NCBI RefSeq assembly: GCF_007858255.1
Contig: NZ_VFEU01000005.1
Span: 310,001 to 374,000 of the forward strand
Length of the DNA: 64,000 nt
DNA from: Pseudomonas rhodesiae
GTDB taxonomy: Bacteria; Pseudomonadota; Gammaproteobacteria; Pseudomonadales; Pseudomonadaceae
Reading direction: 5' to 3'
This document shows positions 17,924 through 26,984 of this stretch, piece by piece. Both the position numbers and the translations under genes were made by a program. The notes under the pieces are model-generated. The model was given only the letters and a program-made list of their open reading frames with translations, ran no database searches and was not told where the DNA came from. How positions within the stretch are numbered: the stretch's first letter is position 1; each line of letters starts with the position of its first letter.

Positions 17924-19105
17924 TTACTCCAACGCGGCAGCCGGACCGAAGAATTCGTAGCGGCTTTGCTTTTCGGGCACGCCCAGCGCTTTGAGGTGGC
18001 GTTTGATCGCGGCCATAAAGCCTTTAGGTCCCAGGAAGTAAGCATCTAGGTCGCGCTGTTCAGGCAACCATGCGGCCAGTTGTTCCTGGCTGAGTAGGCC
18101 GACCTTGTCCGCCGCCGGGCTCACGCCGTCGTCTTCGGCGTAGCAATAGAAACGCTTGAGCTGCGGGTGCTTGGCCGCCAGGGCGTCGACCCAGTCGCGA
18201 AACGCGTGCACGCCGCCGTTACGCGCGCAGTGGATAAAATGCACCGGGCGCTCGGTGGCCAGCGCCGCTTCGAGCATCGGCAGGGTCGGGGTGATGCCTA
18301 CGCCGCCGCTGATCAGCACCAACGGCTTATCGCTGGCGGCCAGGGTGAACTCCCCCGCCGGCGGGAACAGGTCGAGGGTCGCGCCTACCTGCAACTCATC
18401 ATGCAGGTAATTGGACACTCGCCCGCCGGCTTCGCGCTTGACGCTGATACGGTACTGGCCAGCATCGCTCAACGCCGAGAGCGAATAGTTGCGACGCACC
18501 TCTTCGCCGTCCAACACCAGCGTCATACCGATGTACTGGCCTGGCGCTGCCGCCAGGATCGGGCCGTTATCCACCGGGGCGAAATAGAAGGAGGTGATCT
18601 CGGCGCTCTCCTTTACCCGCTTGATCAGCGTGAACGACCGCGCACCGCGCCAGCCGCCAGGGGCTTGGGCTTTCTCGTCGTAAATGGCCGCTTCGGCGCC
18701 GATCAGGATATCCGCCAATTGCCCGTAGGCCGCGCCCCAGGCATTCATCACCTCCGGCGTGGCGATCTCGCTGCCCAGCACTTCAGAAATCGCCCGCAGC
18801 AGGCAGGCGCCGACAATCGGGTAATGCTCCGGCAGGATCTGCAAGGCCACATGTTTATTGATGATCTTGGCCACCAGATCGCCCAGTTGATCCAACTGGT
18901 CAATATGTCGCGCGTACATCAGCACCCCATTGGCCAGGGCGCGGGGTTGATCGCCGCTGGCCTGGTGGGCCTGGTTGAACAGCGGGCGAACTTCGGGGTA
19001 CTCGGACAGCATCATGCGGTAGAAATGGGTGATCAGCGCTTCACCGCCACTTTCCAGCAGAGGCACGGTGGATTTGACGATGGCACGGTCTTGGGCACTA
19101 AGCAT
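17924..19105 (-). CDS. hmp: Flavohaemoprotein, nitric oxide dioxygenase
   Basis: Hmp oxidises nitric oxide to nitrate with NAD(P)H and FAD. The 393-residue protein has an N-terminal globin (1-140) with the proximal haem ligand His85 in KIINKHVALQI. A FAD domain follows (about 150-255; RRNYSLSALSD near 205), then an NAD domain (about 260-393; GGVGITPTLPML near 270). Length is typical. It is divergent from norR, and the gap carries GT-N7-AC boxes and a sigma-54-like element facing hmp, so NO-dependent activation by NorR is very likely. Confidence 0.95.
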   Translation of the reverse strand: MLSAQDRAIVKSTVPLLESGGEALITHFYRMMLSEYPEVRPLFNQAHQASGDQPRALANGVLMYARHIDQLDQLGDLVAKIINKHVALQILPEHYPIVGACLLRAISEVLGSEIATPEVMNAWGAAYGQLADILIGAEAAIYDEKAQAPGGWRGARSFTLIKRVKESAEITSFYFAPVDNGPILAAAPGQYIGMTLVLDGEEVRRNYSLSALSDAGQYRISVKREAGGRVSNYLHDELQVGATLDLFPPAGEFTLAASDKPLVLISGGVGITPTLPMLEAALATERPVHFIHCARNGGVHAFRDWVDALAAKHPQLKRFYCYAEDDGVSPAADKVGLLSQEQLAAWLPEQRDLDAYFLGPKGFMAAIKRHLKALGVPEKQSRYEFFGPAAALE

Positions 19106-19141
19106 GAGAGCCTCCAGGGCTTCTTTAAGGATTACCCTTGT

Positions 19142-19163
19142 GTACTCAGCATTCGTGCCAACT
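19142..19163 (-). promoter_or_regulatory. Sigma-54-like promoter candidate for hmp
   Basis: The minus strand reads TTGGCACG (a perfect -24 element), but the -12 element reads CTGA rather than TTGC at the right spacing. It lies about 40-58 bases upstream of the hmp ATG, close to the NorR boxes. The imperfect -12 lowers confidence. Confidence 0.5.
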
Positions 19164-19201
19164 AAAAATTCGTTATTTATCAGGTAGTTGAAATAGATGT
19201 A

Positions 19202-19238
19202 GTCAGTATGACTTCCTACACGCTAGAGTCATAAGGAC
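19202..19238. promoter_or_regulatory. Two NorR-type GT-N7-AC enhancer boxes
   Basis: GTCAGTATGAC (19202-19212) and GTCATAAGGAC (19228-19238) both fit the GT-N7-AC consensus bound by NorR. A one-mismatch third copy is at 19184-19194. They lie between norR and hmp, about 40-100 bases behind the sigma-54-like site, which is the expected arrangement for an enhancer. Confidence 0.7.
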
Positions 19239-19252
19239 TACAAGGAGTCATT

Positions 19253-20794
19253 ATGACTGCGCACTCACTGCTCACCACCCTCCTGCCTCTCGTGGCCGAC
19301 CTGTCCCGCGACCTGCCCGAGGGCGAGCGTTACCGCCGCTTGCTGCAAGCCATGCGCACTCTGCTGCCCTGCGATGCCGCCGCGCTGTTGCGCCTGGACG
19401 GTGAAGCGCTGGTGCCGCTGGCGGTGGACGGCCTGAGCGCCGATACCCTGGGCCGACGCTTCAAGGTCAGCGAACACCCACGGTTTGCGGTGTTGCTCGC
19501 CAGCCCCGGCCCCACGCGCTTCGACAGCGACAGCGAATTGCCCGACCCCTATGACGGCCTGGTGGACGGCCTGCACGGGCACCTGCCAGTGCACGACTGC
19601 ATGGGCTGCCCGTTGTTTGTCGACGACCGGCCCTGGGGCCTGCTGACCCTCGATGCGCTCGACACCGAGCGCTTCGAACGGGTCGAGCTGGACGCCCTGC
19701 AAGCCTTCGCCAGCCTGGCCGCCGCCACCGTCAATGTGGCCGAACGCATCGAACGCCTGGCTCTGCGCGCTGAAGACGAACACCAGCGCGCGGAAATCTA
19801 CCGTCAGGCCAGCGGCCAACAGCACAAGGAAATGATCGGCCAGAGCAAAAGCCACAAGCGCCTGGTGGAAGAAATCAAACTGGTGGGCGGCAGCGACCTC
19901 ACCGTGCTGATCACCGGGGAAACCGGGGTGGGTAAGGAATTGGTGGCCCAGGCGATTCACGCCGCTTCGGCGCGTGCCGACAAACCGCTGATCAGCCTCA
20001 ACTGCGCGGCCCTGCCGGAAACCCTGGTGGAGAGCGAGCTGTTCGGCCATGTCCGTGGCGCCTTCACCGGCGCGCTGAACGAGCGTCGGGGCAAGTTCGA
20101 GCTGGCCAACGGCGGCACCTTGTTTCTCGACGAAGTGGGCGAGCTGTCCCTGACGGTGCAGGCCAAACTGCTGCGGGTGCTGCAAAGCGGTCAGTTGCAG
20201 CGCCTGGGCTCGGACAAGGAACACCACGTGGATGTGCGCCTGATCGCCGCCACCAACCGCGATCTGGCCGATGAGGTGCGCAATGGCCGCTATCGCGCCG
20301 ACTTCTACCACCGCCTGAGTGTTTACCCGCTGCAAGTACCGGCCCTGCGCGAACGCGGTCGCGACGTGCTGCTGCTGGCGGGTTTCTTCCTCGAACAGAA
20401 CCGTTCACGCATGGGCCTGGGCAGTCTACGCCTGACCGGCGATGCCCAGGCAGCCCTGCTGGCCTACAACTGGCCAGGCAACGTGCGGGAGCTGGAACAT
20501 TTGATCGGGCGCAGCGCGCTCAAGGCCCTGGGAAACTGTCGCGAACGTCCGAGGATTCTCAGCCTGAGCGCCGCCGACCTCGACCTGCCCGACGTCAGCG
20601 CGCCGCTAATCGAAGCCCAGCTACCATCGACGCCCATCACCGGCGACTTGCGCCAGGCCACCGAAGATTACCAACGGCAAATCATCAATACCTGCCTGGA
20701 ACGCCACCAGCACAACTGGGCCAGCACCGCCCGCGAACTCGGCCTCAACCGCGCCAACCTCGCCCGCCTGGCCAAGCGCCTGGGGATAAAATAG
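19253..20794 (+). CDS. norR: Nitric oxide-responsive sigma-54 activator NorR
   Basis: The 513-residue protein has the NorR layout. The N-terminal GAF domain (about 1-170) carries HDCMGC, whose His114 and Cys116 match iron ligands of E. coli NorR. The AAA+ domain (about 195-430) has Walker A GETGVGKE (222-229), the sigma-54 contact loop GAFTGA (269-274) and LDEVGEL. The C-terminal Fis-type helix-turn-helix (about 465-513) is present. NO binding to the GAF iron relieves repression and activates transcription at sigma-54 promoters. It is divergent from its probable target hmp. Confidence 0.94.
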   Translation: MTAHSLLTTLLPLVADLSRDLPEGERYRRLLQAMRTLLPCDAAALLRLDGEALVPLAVDGLSADTLGRRFKVSEHPRFAVLLASPGPTRFDSDSELPDPYDGLVDGLHGHLPVHDCMGCPLFVDDRPWGLLTLDALDTERFERVELDALQAFASLAAATVNVAERIERLALRAEDEHQRAEIYRQASGQQHKEMIGQSKSHKRLVEEIKLVGGSDLTVLITGETGVGKELVAQAIHAASARADKPLISLNCAALPETLVESELFGHVRGAFTGALNERRGKFELANGGTLFLDEVGELSLTVQAKLLRVLQSGQLQRLGSDKEHHVDVRLIAATNRDLADEVRNGRYRADFYHRLSVYPLQVPALRERGRDVLLLAGFFLEQNRSRMGLGSLRLTGDAQAALLAYNWPGNVRELEHLIGRSALKALGNCRERPRILSLSAADLDLPDVSAPLIEAQLPSTPITGDLRQATEDYQRQIINTCLERHQHNWASTARELGLNRANLARLAKRLGIK

Positions 20795-20870
20795 CTCGCT
20801 GAACTCGGTCAAAAATGAGGGGGAAAGTCCTGATGCCAGTCCGATCCACCTCAGGCAATGACTATCAAAA

Positions 20871-20957
20871 GTGGGAGGGGGCTTGCCCCCGATAAGGGTG
20901 CGTCAGTGATAGCTGGGCTGACTGTCACACTGTAATCGGGGGCAAGCCCCCTCCCAC
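20871..20957. repeat. REP doublet (REPIN-like)
   Basis: Two perfect 23-base inverted copies (20871-20893 and 20935-20957) of the gtgggagggggcttgccccc-type REP sequence are separated by 41 bases. It lies between the convergent ends of norR and the EamA gene. Such elements are spread by RAYT transposases encoded elsewhere in the genome and may act as transcript ends. Confidence 0.9.
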
Positions 20958-21030
20958 ATTTGGTCCCGTCCAGGGCAGAAATTCATTCACTGAGTCCTTT
21001 ACTGATGGGCATCAGTGACTTGCCCCCTGT

Positions 21031-21933
21031 TCAGACTGTTCTCGCCTTCAAGACCGGACTCACAATCTTGGGCTTGCGAAATACCAACACATTCCCCGCC
21101 ATCACCAACCCCAACCCCACCAGCGCCGGGGCGGTCCACTGATAGCCCTCGGCGAACGCCGACACATTCAACGCCACCACCGGAAACAACACCGTGCAAT
21201 ACGCCGCACGCTCCGGCCCCATACGCCCGACCAGCGTCAAATACGCGGTAAACCCAATCACCGACCCCGGAATCACCAGGTACCACAACGCGCCGATATA
21301 CCGCGCGCTCCAGTCCATCTCGAACGGAATGCCACGCAGCACACACCAGGTCGCCAGCATGGCCGCGCCATACGCCATGCCCCAGGCATTGGTGGTCAGT
21401 GGCCTGAGCCCGGCCTTCTGCTGCAAGCTCGACAACATATTGCCGGCCGAGAAACACATCGTCCCCAACAGCGCCAACCCCAGGCCCAGCAAGGTCTGCG
21501 GGCTGGCGGTATGCCCCACCAGTTCTGGCCAGAACAACAACCCCAACCCTGCCAACCCAAGGCCACCGCCCATCAACACGTTGCGGGCCACGCGCTGGCC
21601 GAAAAAGACCCGCGCGTTCAACGCGTTCCACAGCGTCGCGGTGGAAAACACCACCGCCACCAAGCCGCTGGGGATCCATTGGCTGGCCGTGAGAAAGCAC
21701 ATGAAGTTGACGCAAAACAGGCACAACCCCTGGGCCAGGCAGATCAGGTGCCCGCGCCGGTTCATCACCTGCAACTTGCGGCTGAGCAATAGCAACGCAA
21801 ACAACACCAACGCCGCCAGGGCGAAGCGATAGACGATGGACACGGGAATCGCTACCACGCCCAGTTGCCACTTGAGGGCGATCCAGGTGGTGCCCCAGAT
21901 CAGCACGGTGAGTAAGTACAGGAAAAGGTTCAT
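21031..21933 (-). CDS. EamA/DMT-family transporter
   Basis: This 300-residue inner-membrane protein has ten predicted helices arranged as two EamA repeats, with the typical start NLFLYLLTVLIWGTTWIALK. I chose ATG 21933 (MNLFLYL), preceded by GGAG; an upstream open stretch to 22068 has no membrane character. The family exports amino acids or other metabolites. It is divergent from an AraC regulator starting at 22072, which probably controls it. The substrate is unknown. Confidence 0.85.
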   Translation of the reverse strand: MNLFLYLLTVLIWGTTWIALKWQLGVVAIPVSIVYRFALAALVLFALLLLSRKLQVMNRRGHLICLAQGLCLFCVNFMCFLTASQWIPSGLVAVVFSTATLWNALNARVFFGQRVARNVLMGGGLGLAGLGLLFWPELVGHTASPQTLLGLGLALLGTMCFSAGNMLSSLQQKAGLRPLTTNAWGMAYGAAMLATWCVLRGIPFEMDWSARYIGALWYLVIPGSVIGFTAYLTLVGRMGPERAAYCTVLFPVVALNVSAFAEGYQWTAPALVGLGLVMAGNVLVFRKPKIVSPVLKARTV

Positions 21934-22071
21934 GACAGGCTCCATCGATTGAGCCTCAGTGTCGCCCCCAAGGCGCGCCCGGCTCTTGCACATTCTTGCG
22001 CTTTTGTCGGGTGAGCAGCGCACAGCACCGGCAGCGCGGAGTAGGATGCAAGGCGTCGGAGAGTACACGCC

Positions 22072-22947
22072 ATGTCAGATCTGGAATCCCTGCAAGTCTT
22101 CCAAGCCCTCAACCGCTCGCCCCACGCCCGCCTGGAAGCCTGCGCCGAGCTGGGTGACGGCCTCGCCGCGGCGCTGTGGAGCAATCATCATGACTCCCAG
22201 GACTACCAAGCGCCGGGGCATCACACCCTGTCGTGCTATGTGGGCGGCGGCACCGGTACGTTTCGGCGCGACCGGCCCGACACCAAGGGCGGCCCCGACA
22301 AGCTGTGCATCCTGCCCGCCGAGCATCAGTCCGGGTGGGTGATCAACGGCGAGATCCGCCTGGCCCATGTGTACTTCAGCCAGGAACAATTCGCCCTCGG
22401 TTGCGTGACCCTGCTCGACCGCGAACCACGCACTGTGCAGTTGCACGAGAGCACGTTTCTGGAAGACCCCACGCAAGCCCAACGCTTTCACCAGTTGATC
22501 GCCCTGAACTGGCAGGAACCCGCCGAGCGTTTGCTGACCAGCAGCCTGGCCCACGAACTGCTCAACCACACTTTGCTCAGCCAGGTCGGCCTGCGCGACG
22601 GGTTGCGTTTGAAGGGCGGGCTGGCGCCGCACCAACGCCGGTTGTTGGTGGACTACATCGATTACCACTTGGAGGCTCCGCTCAGCCTCGGCCAATTGGC
22701 CGGGTTGTGCGCGTTGTCGGAATACCACTTTGCGCGGATGTTCCGTCAAAGCTTCGGCCTGCCGCCCCATCAATACCTGCTGGCGCGCCGCCTGGCTCGT
22801 GCGCAGAGCCTGTTGCGGGGCGGCACCCTGCCCCTTGGCGAGATTGCGCTGATATGCGGCTTCTCCAGCGCCAGCCATTTCACTCACCGCTTCCGCCAGG
22901 CCATGGGCGCCACGCCTGGGGAATATCGCCAGGCGTTCTGCGCCTAG
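22072..22947 (+). CDS. AraC-family transcriptional regulator
   Basis: The 291-residue protein has an N-terminal cupin-like sensing region (about 40-150) and a C-terminal double helix-turn-helix (about 190-290) with LSLGQLAGLCALSEYHFARMF and PLGEIALICGFSSASHFTHRF, followed by the usual GATPGEYR end. It is divergent from the EamA exporter, and its last 4 bases overlap the convergent LuxR-type gene. Confidence 0.9.
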   Translation: MSDLESLQVFQALNRSPHARLEACAELGDGLAAALWSNHHDSQDYQAPGHHTLSCYVGGGTGTFRRDRPDTKGGPDKLCILPAEHQSGWVINGEIRLAHVYFSQEQFALGCVTLLDREPRTVQLHESTFLEDPTQAQRFHQLIALNWQEPAERLLTSSLAHELLNHTLLSQVGLRDGLRLKGGLAPHQRRLLVDYIDYHLEAPLSLGQLAGLCALSEYHFARMFRQSFGLPPHQYLLARRLARAQSLLRGGTLPLGEIALICGFSSASHFTHRFRQAMGATPGEYRQAFCA

Positions 22948-25445
22948 GTCATCAAGCCCAACGTCTTGGCCTTGGCCACCGCCTGGGTACGCCGCTCCAC
23001 GCCGAGCTTGCTGTGGATGCGCCGTGCATGGGTCTTGACGGTGTGCAGGGAGATAAACAATCGGTCGGCGATTTCCAGGTTGGAGTTGCCCAGGGCAATC
23101 AATTGCAGCACTTCCAGCTCGCGCTGACTGAGTGGGTTTTCCACCGTGCCCGGGCTTGAGGCCTGTGGCTCCATCCCCAGTTCGCTCAACAGCCCCGGCG
23201 AGCGCAGACGCAATTCGCGAATCGCTTGCTGCACCTGGCAGCGCGCCGCCAATTCAAGCCCGGCGTGCAATGAACGACGCGCCAGGCCGGCGTCGCCCAG
23301 TTGCCAAGCCACTTCGCCCAGCACCAGTTGCAATTCGGTTTCCAGACAGAGCATGCCGCGCTGGTGGGTGGCGTCCAGCAGCGCTTGCAGGCGTGCCAGC
23401 GGCTGTTCGGCGCAACCCAGTTTTACCTCGGCCAGCACCAATAAGTATTCGAGGCGCGGGATCAACTCCAGAGTGGCCGGCGGCGCTTGCTTGGCCAGCG
23501 GCCCACGGAAGTGGCGCAGCACGCGGCGCAGCGCTTCCACGGTCAACTCGGCGCGGCCCTGCTGCAACCAGAAATGCCCGCTGACCAGCAGCAACACCGC
23601 GCGGTACACGGTGTCCGGCACCTGGCGTTGCTGCATCAGCCGTTCGGCCTCGCGCAGTTGAATGAACGCCTGGGCGTAATCGCCTCGGTTGGCCGCCAGC
23701 AGCGCCAGGCCAAGAAACCCGTAGAGCACGCGCTTGTCCTGGCTGTGCAGGCACAGGGGCAAGCCACTCTCAAAACACTCCGCGGCCAAGGCATCCTGCC
23801 CCTGGCGCAACGCCAGGTGCCCGCGGCGCAAGGCGATACGCCCGAGCAACGGTCCGGCCTTGAGCCGCTGCTTGAGCAACATCGCCTGCATATGTTCCAG
23901 CAGGCTCTGCGCCCGATGCGGCGCGCCGCGCTGTTCCAGTAACTGTGCGTGATCCAGCTCCAACAACGCTTCCAACAGCAATGAGCCATGGGCGCGCGCC
24001 AGGCACAGCGCTTCGCGATTGAGGGTTTGTGCCACATCCAATTCACCGCGCAGCAAGGCTTGCTGGGTGAGCCCCGACAGGCACATCAACCGCGAGGTCC
24101 AGGCGCTGTCGGGCAAGGCTTGCAAGGCCTCGATAAAGTGCGCGCGCGAACCCTCGGCGTCGCCGTCCAAATGCAGCAACCACCCCCACTGTGCCTGCCA
24201 GCGCGCCAGCAAGTGGCGCTGTTGCGCAGCCGTGGGTTGCGGGGCGAAACGCGCAAGTTGGTCGATGCACACCGCCGCCTGCTCGAAGCGCCCGGCAAAC
24301 AGCAGCGCCGCCGTGACCAGCCCCACCAACTGGGCCGAACCGAGCATCAGTTCGTCGCCATGCTCCTCGTGCAGGCGCAACAGCAACACCGCGTTCTGCT
24401 GACGAAACAGGTCTTCGAAACTGAAATGCTGCAACAGGCTTACCGCCACTTCGTATTCTTCGGCCAGCAGCGCCTGTTCGAAGGCCGCCTGCCAGTCCTG
24501 CTCGGCGGTGAACCATTGGCAGGCGCGACGGTGCCAGGAGCGCTTGGTCGGCCAGGGCTCGTCGCGTATCAAGCGTGCCAGGGGTGGGAACACCTGCAAC
24601 CAATCGCTGCTTTCCCACGCTTGGATAAACGCGCCGAGGGCCTGTAGGTCACGCAGGTACTGATCACCGTCGCCCGCGCCGAACAGGTGCTCGCACAGTC
24701 CGGTGTTGAAACGCGGCAGGTGGGCCAGCACGCGCCACGCGTCGGCCAGCTCAGGGGGCAGCGTGCTGAACAGTTCGTGTTGCAGGTAATCGAGTAGGGT
24801 CTTGTCGGGATGACCGTCGCCCAGCAACGCGATGCGCACACCGGCGCACCAGCCGGCGCTGAATTGCAGCACGCCCTCGACGGACTGCCCCGGCGCATGG
24901 TTGAGCAGCGCCTGGATCTCTGCGGCGCTGAAGGCCAGCTCCGCGCCGCATTCCAGCAGTTCGTCGTCCAGCAGCAGCCGCGGCCAATTGCACGCCGGCC
25001 GCCGCCGCGCGCCTAGCCACCAGGTCAGCGCCGGGCTGCTGGCGGTAAACAGGCGGTCGAGCAAGGCATCGGTTGCGGGAGCGGGCAAGCGGCAAAAGTC
25101 ATCGAGGAACAACCACGCCAGCGCCTGCCAGCGACCCAGGTCCTGTAGCAACGTGGCTTCATCGGTGAAGGGCAACCCCAGGTTATGCGCCAAGCGCTGG
25201 CAGAGATCGAGGGGGTCGAGCGCCACGCCGTTGAGCGGCAGCCAGTACACCTGACAGCCTTCAGGCGCCTGCAACGCGCACTCGGCGAGCAGCGCGCTCT
25301 TGCCACTGCCGCCGGGGGCACACACCAACTTTACCCGCGCGGCAGACGCCAGCAACGGCTCAGCCAGTCGCGGGCGCAGCAGATGATGGGCGGACAGCCG
25401 AGGCATGAATCCAGGACGGTCCAGGCAGCGAGTCATGGCGGTCAT
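22944..25445 (-). CDS. Large LuxR/MalT-type ATP-dependent regulator
   Basis: This 833-residue STAND-class regulator has Walker A APGGSGKS (about 44-51), an NB-ARC-like ATPase region to about 300, and a TPR-like sensor region rich in Leu/Ala (about 330-750). A LuxR helix-turn-helix at the end follows (LSQRELEVLQLIALGNSNLEIADRLFISLHTVKTH, about 770-805). The architecture matches MalT-like activators that bind an inducer and ATP. It lies 154 bases after the DUF1329 gene on the same strand, with a REP-like hairpin between, and may control the DUF1302-DUF1329 pair. Confidence 0.88.
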   Translation of the reverse strand: MTAMTRCLDRPGFMPRLSAHHLLRPRLAEPLLASAARVKLVCAPGGSGKSALLAECALQAPEGCQVYWLPLNGVALDPLDLCQRLAHNLGLPFTDEATLLQDLGRWQALAWLFLDDFCRLPAPATDALLDRLFTASSPALTWWLGARRRPACNWPRLLLDDELLECGAELAFSAAEIQALLNHAPGQSVEGVLQFSAGWCAGVRIALLGDGHPDKTLLDYLQHELFSTLPPELADAWRVLAHLPRFNTGLCEHLFGAGDGDQYLRDLQALGAFIQAWESSDWLQVFPPLARLIRDEPWPTKRSWHRRACQWFTAEQDWQAAFEQALLAEEYEVAVSLLQHFSFEDLFRQQNAVLLLRLHEEHGDELMLGSAQLVGLVTAALLFAGRFEQAAVCIDQLARFAPQPTAAQQRHLLARWQAQWGWLLHLDGDAEGSRAHFIEALQALPDSAWTSRLMCLSGLTQQALLRGELDVAQTLNREALCLARAHGSLLLEALLELDHAQLLEQRGAPHRAQSLLEHMQAMLLKQRLKAGPLLGRIALRRGHLALRQGQDALAAECFESGLPLCLHSQDKRVLYGFLGLALLAANRGDYAQAFIQLREAERLMQQRQVPDTVYRAVLLLVSGHFWLQQGRAELTVEALRRVLRHFRGPLAKQAPPATLELIPRLEYLLVLAEVKLGCAEQPLARLQALLDATHQRGMLCLETELQLVLGEVAWQLGDAGLARRSLHAGLELAARCQVQQAIRELRLRSPGLLSELGMEPQASSPGTVENPLSQRELEVLQLIALGNSNLEIADRLFISLHTVKTHARRIHSKLGVERRTQAVAKAKTLGLMT

Positions 25446-25558
25446 TGCTGCATCCTGCGTTTTTATTGTTATGCAACCTGACGCGTACCCTAGACCCGTG
25501 GCGGGCGATTGTTGAAGAAGTATTCAGCGGGGTGATTGAAGGCCATGCATAAAACCCA

Positions 25559-25588
25559 AGGTGGGAGGGGGCTAGCCTCCTCCCACCT
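25559..25588. repeat. Single REP-like palindrome
   Basis: Arms aggtgggagg and cctcccacct enclose a short loop. It lies 11 bases past the DUF1329 stop and could act as a terminator or mRNA-stabilising hairpin. Confidence 0.75.
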
Positions 25589-25599
25589 TTGCTCCGGGA

Positions 25600-26958
25600 T
25601 CAGCGCACGCCTTCGGCTCGCAACGCCGCCGGGGTGTAGTCCGCCGCCTTGGCCGCGAACCCGAACACGAAGCTGCTCTTCTCCTCGTTCTTCATCCCCA
25701 GCGCGATATAACGCCCGGCGATCAAGTCATACAGGGTCTCGACGGTATACGCCGGCACCTGATGGTCGTAGTAGAACTGCGAATGACCTTCGGCAACCCG
25801 CCACAGTTGACCACGGCCGTCATAGTGATCCACCAGCGCGACTTGCCAGCTGTCTTCATCGATGTACATGTGACGCTTGGCATAGATGTGGCGCTCGCTC
25901 GGCTTGACCGTGCCGACCACTTCCCATACGCGGTGCAGCTCGTAGCGGGTCAGGTCCTGGTTGATGTGGCCGGCCTTGATGATGTCGTCGTACTTGAGCG
26001 ACGGCGAGTCGAGCTTGTAACTGTTGTAGGGGATGTACATCTCTTTTTTGCCCACCAGCTTCCAGTCATAGCGGTCGGGCGCGCCGGAGAACATGTCGAA
26101 GTTGTCGGTGGTGCGCAGACCGTCGGACGCGGTGCCCGGCCCGTCATAGGACACTTGCGGCGCCCGCCGCACGCGGCGTTGACCGGCGTTGTAGATCCAC
26201 GCCAGGCGCGGCTCTTTCACCTGGTCGAGGGTTTCGTGCACCAGCAGCACGTTACCCGCCAGGCGCGCCGGCGCGGTCACCGATTGCTTGAAGTAACTCA
26301 ACACGTTAGCCGCCTTGGCCGGGTCGATATCCGGGATGGCCTGGGGCACCGCCACTTCTTCCTCGAAGCGGATCGGCGTGTAGCTGCCATTGGTCTGTGG
26401 GGTGGCCTGGGTGATGATGCGACGCAGGTTGCCGCCGTGATAACGGGTGATGTGGTTCCACAGCACTTCCACGCCATTCTTGGGAATCGGGAACGCGTAG
26501 TAACGATTGCCGGTGAAGTTCTCCAGGCCGTTGCCGTCGTTGATCGCCTTGACGTTCAGCGCGCTGCGTTTGATCGATTCATAGATGTCAGGCGGCAGGT
26601 TCACCGTGCGGTGGCTGGGGTAGACCGGGATCTTGTAGGTCTCGGGGTAGCGCTTGAACATCGCCACTTGGCCGTCGGACAGTTTGTCCTTGTACTTGTC
26701 CACCGTAGCGGCGGTGATCACAAACAGCGGTTTTTCATTGGCGAACGGGTCAGCCAGAAAGCCTTTGCTGTCCACCGCGCCGGCGTTTTTAGGGATGCCA
26801 CCGGTCCAGGCCGGGATCGAACCGTCGGCATTACCGGCCTTCTCCGCGCCCACCGGAGTGAGGGTGGTGCCAAGCTTGGCGGCTTCTTCCGGGGAAACCG
26901 CGGCCCATACGTTGGCGGCCAACAAGCTGAGGGCCAACACTGCAATTGTCTTACGCAT
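25600..26958 (-). CDS. DUF1329 family envelope protein
   Basis: This 452-residue exported protein has a cleavable signal peptide (about 1-19, ALSLLAANVWA) followed by the DUF1329 pattern: VSPEEAAKLGTTLTPVGAEKAGNADGSIPAW at the mature start and KRHMYIDEDSWQVALVDHYDGRGQLWR near residue 370. DUF1329 proteins have a LolA/LolB-like fold and are regularly encoded beside DUF1302 proteins and often RND permeases. The function is not established; a lipid or hydrophobic-substrate role in the envelope is inferred. It follows the DUF1302 gene by 26 bases. Confidence 0.85.
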   Translation of the reverse strand: MRKTIAVLALSLLAANVWAAVSPEEAAKLGTTLTPVGAEKAGNADGSIPAWTGGIPKNAGAVDSKGFLADPFANEKPLFVITAATVDKYKDKLSDGQVAMFKRYPETYKIPVYPSHRTVNLPPDIYESIKRSALNVKAINDGNGLENFTGNRYYAFPIPKNGVEVLWNHITRYHGGNLRRIITQATPQTNGSYTPIRFEEEVAVPQAIPDIDPAKAANVLSYFKQSVTAPARLAGNVLLVHETLDQVKEPRLAWIYNAGQRRVRRAPQVSYDGPGTASDGLRTTDNFDMFSGAPDRYDWKLVGKKEMYIPYNSYKLDSPSLKYDDIIKAGHINQDLTRYELHRVWEVVGTVKPSERHIYAKRHMYIDEDSWQVALVDHYDGRGQLWRVAEGHSQFYYDHQVPAYTVETLYDLIAGRYIALGMKNEEKSSFVFGFAAKAADYTPAALRAEGVR

Positions 26959-26984
26959 ACGTTCTTGTCCTTCTTTAAGCCAAA

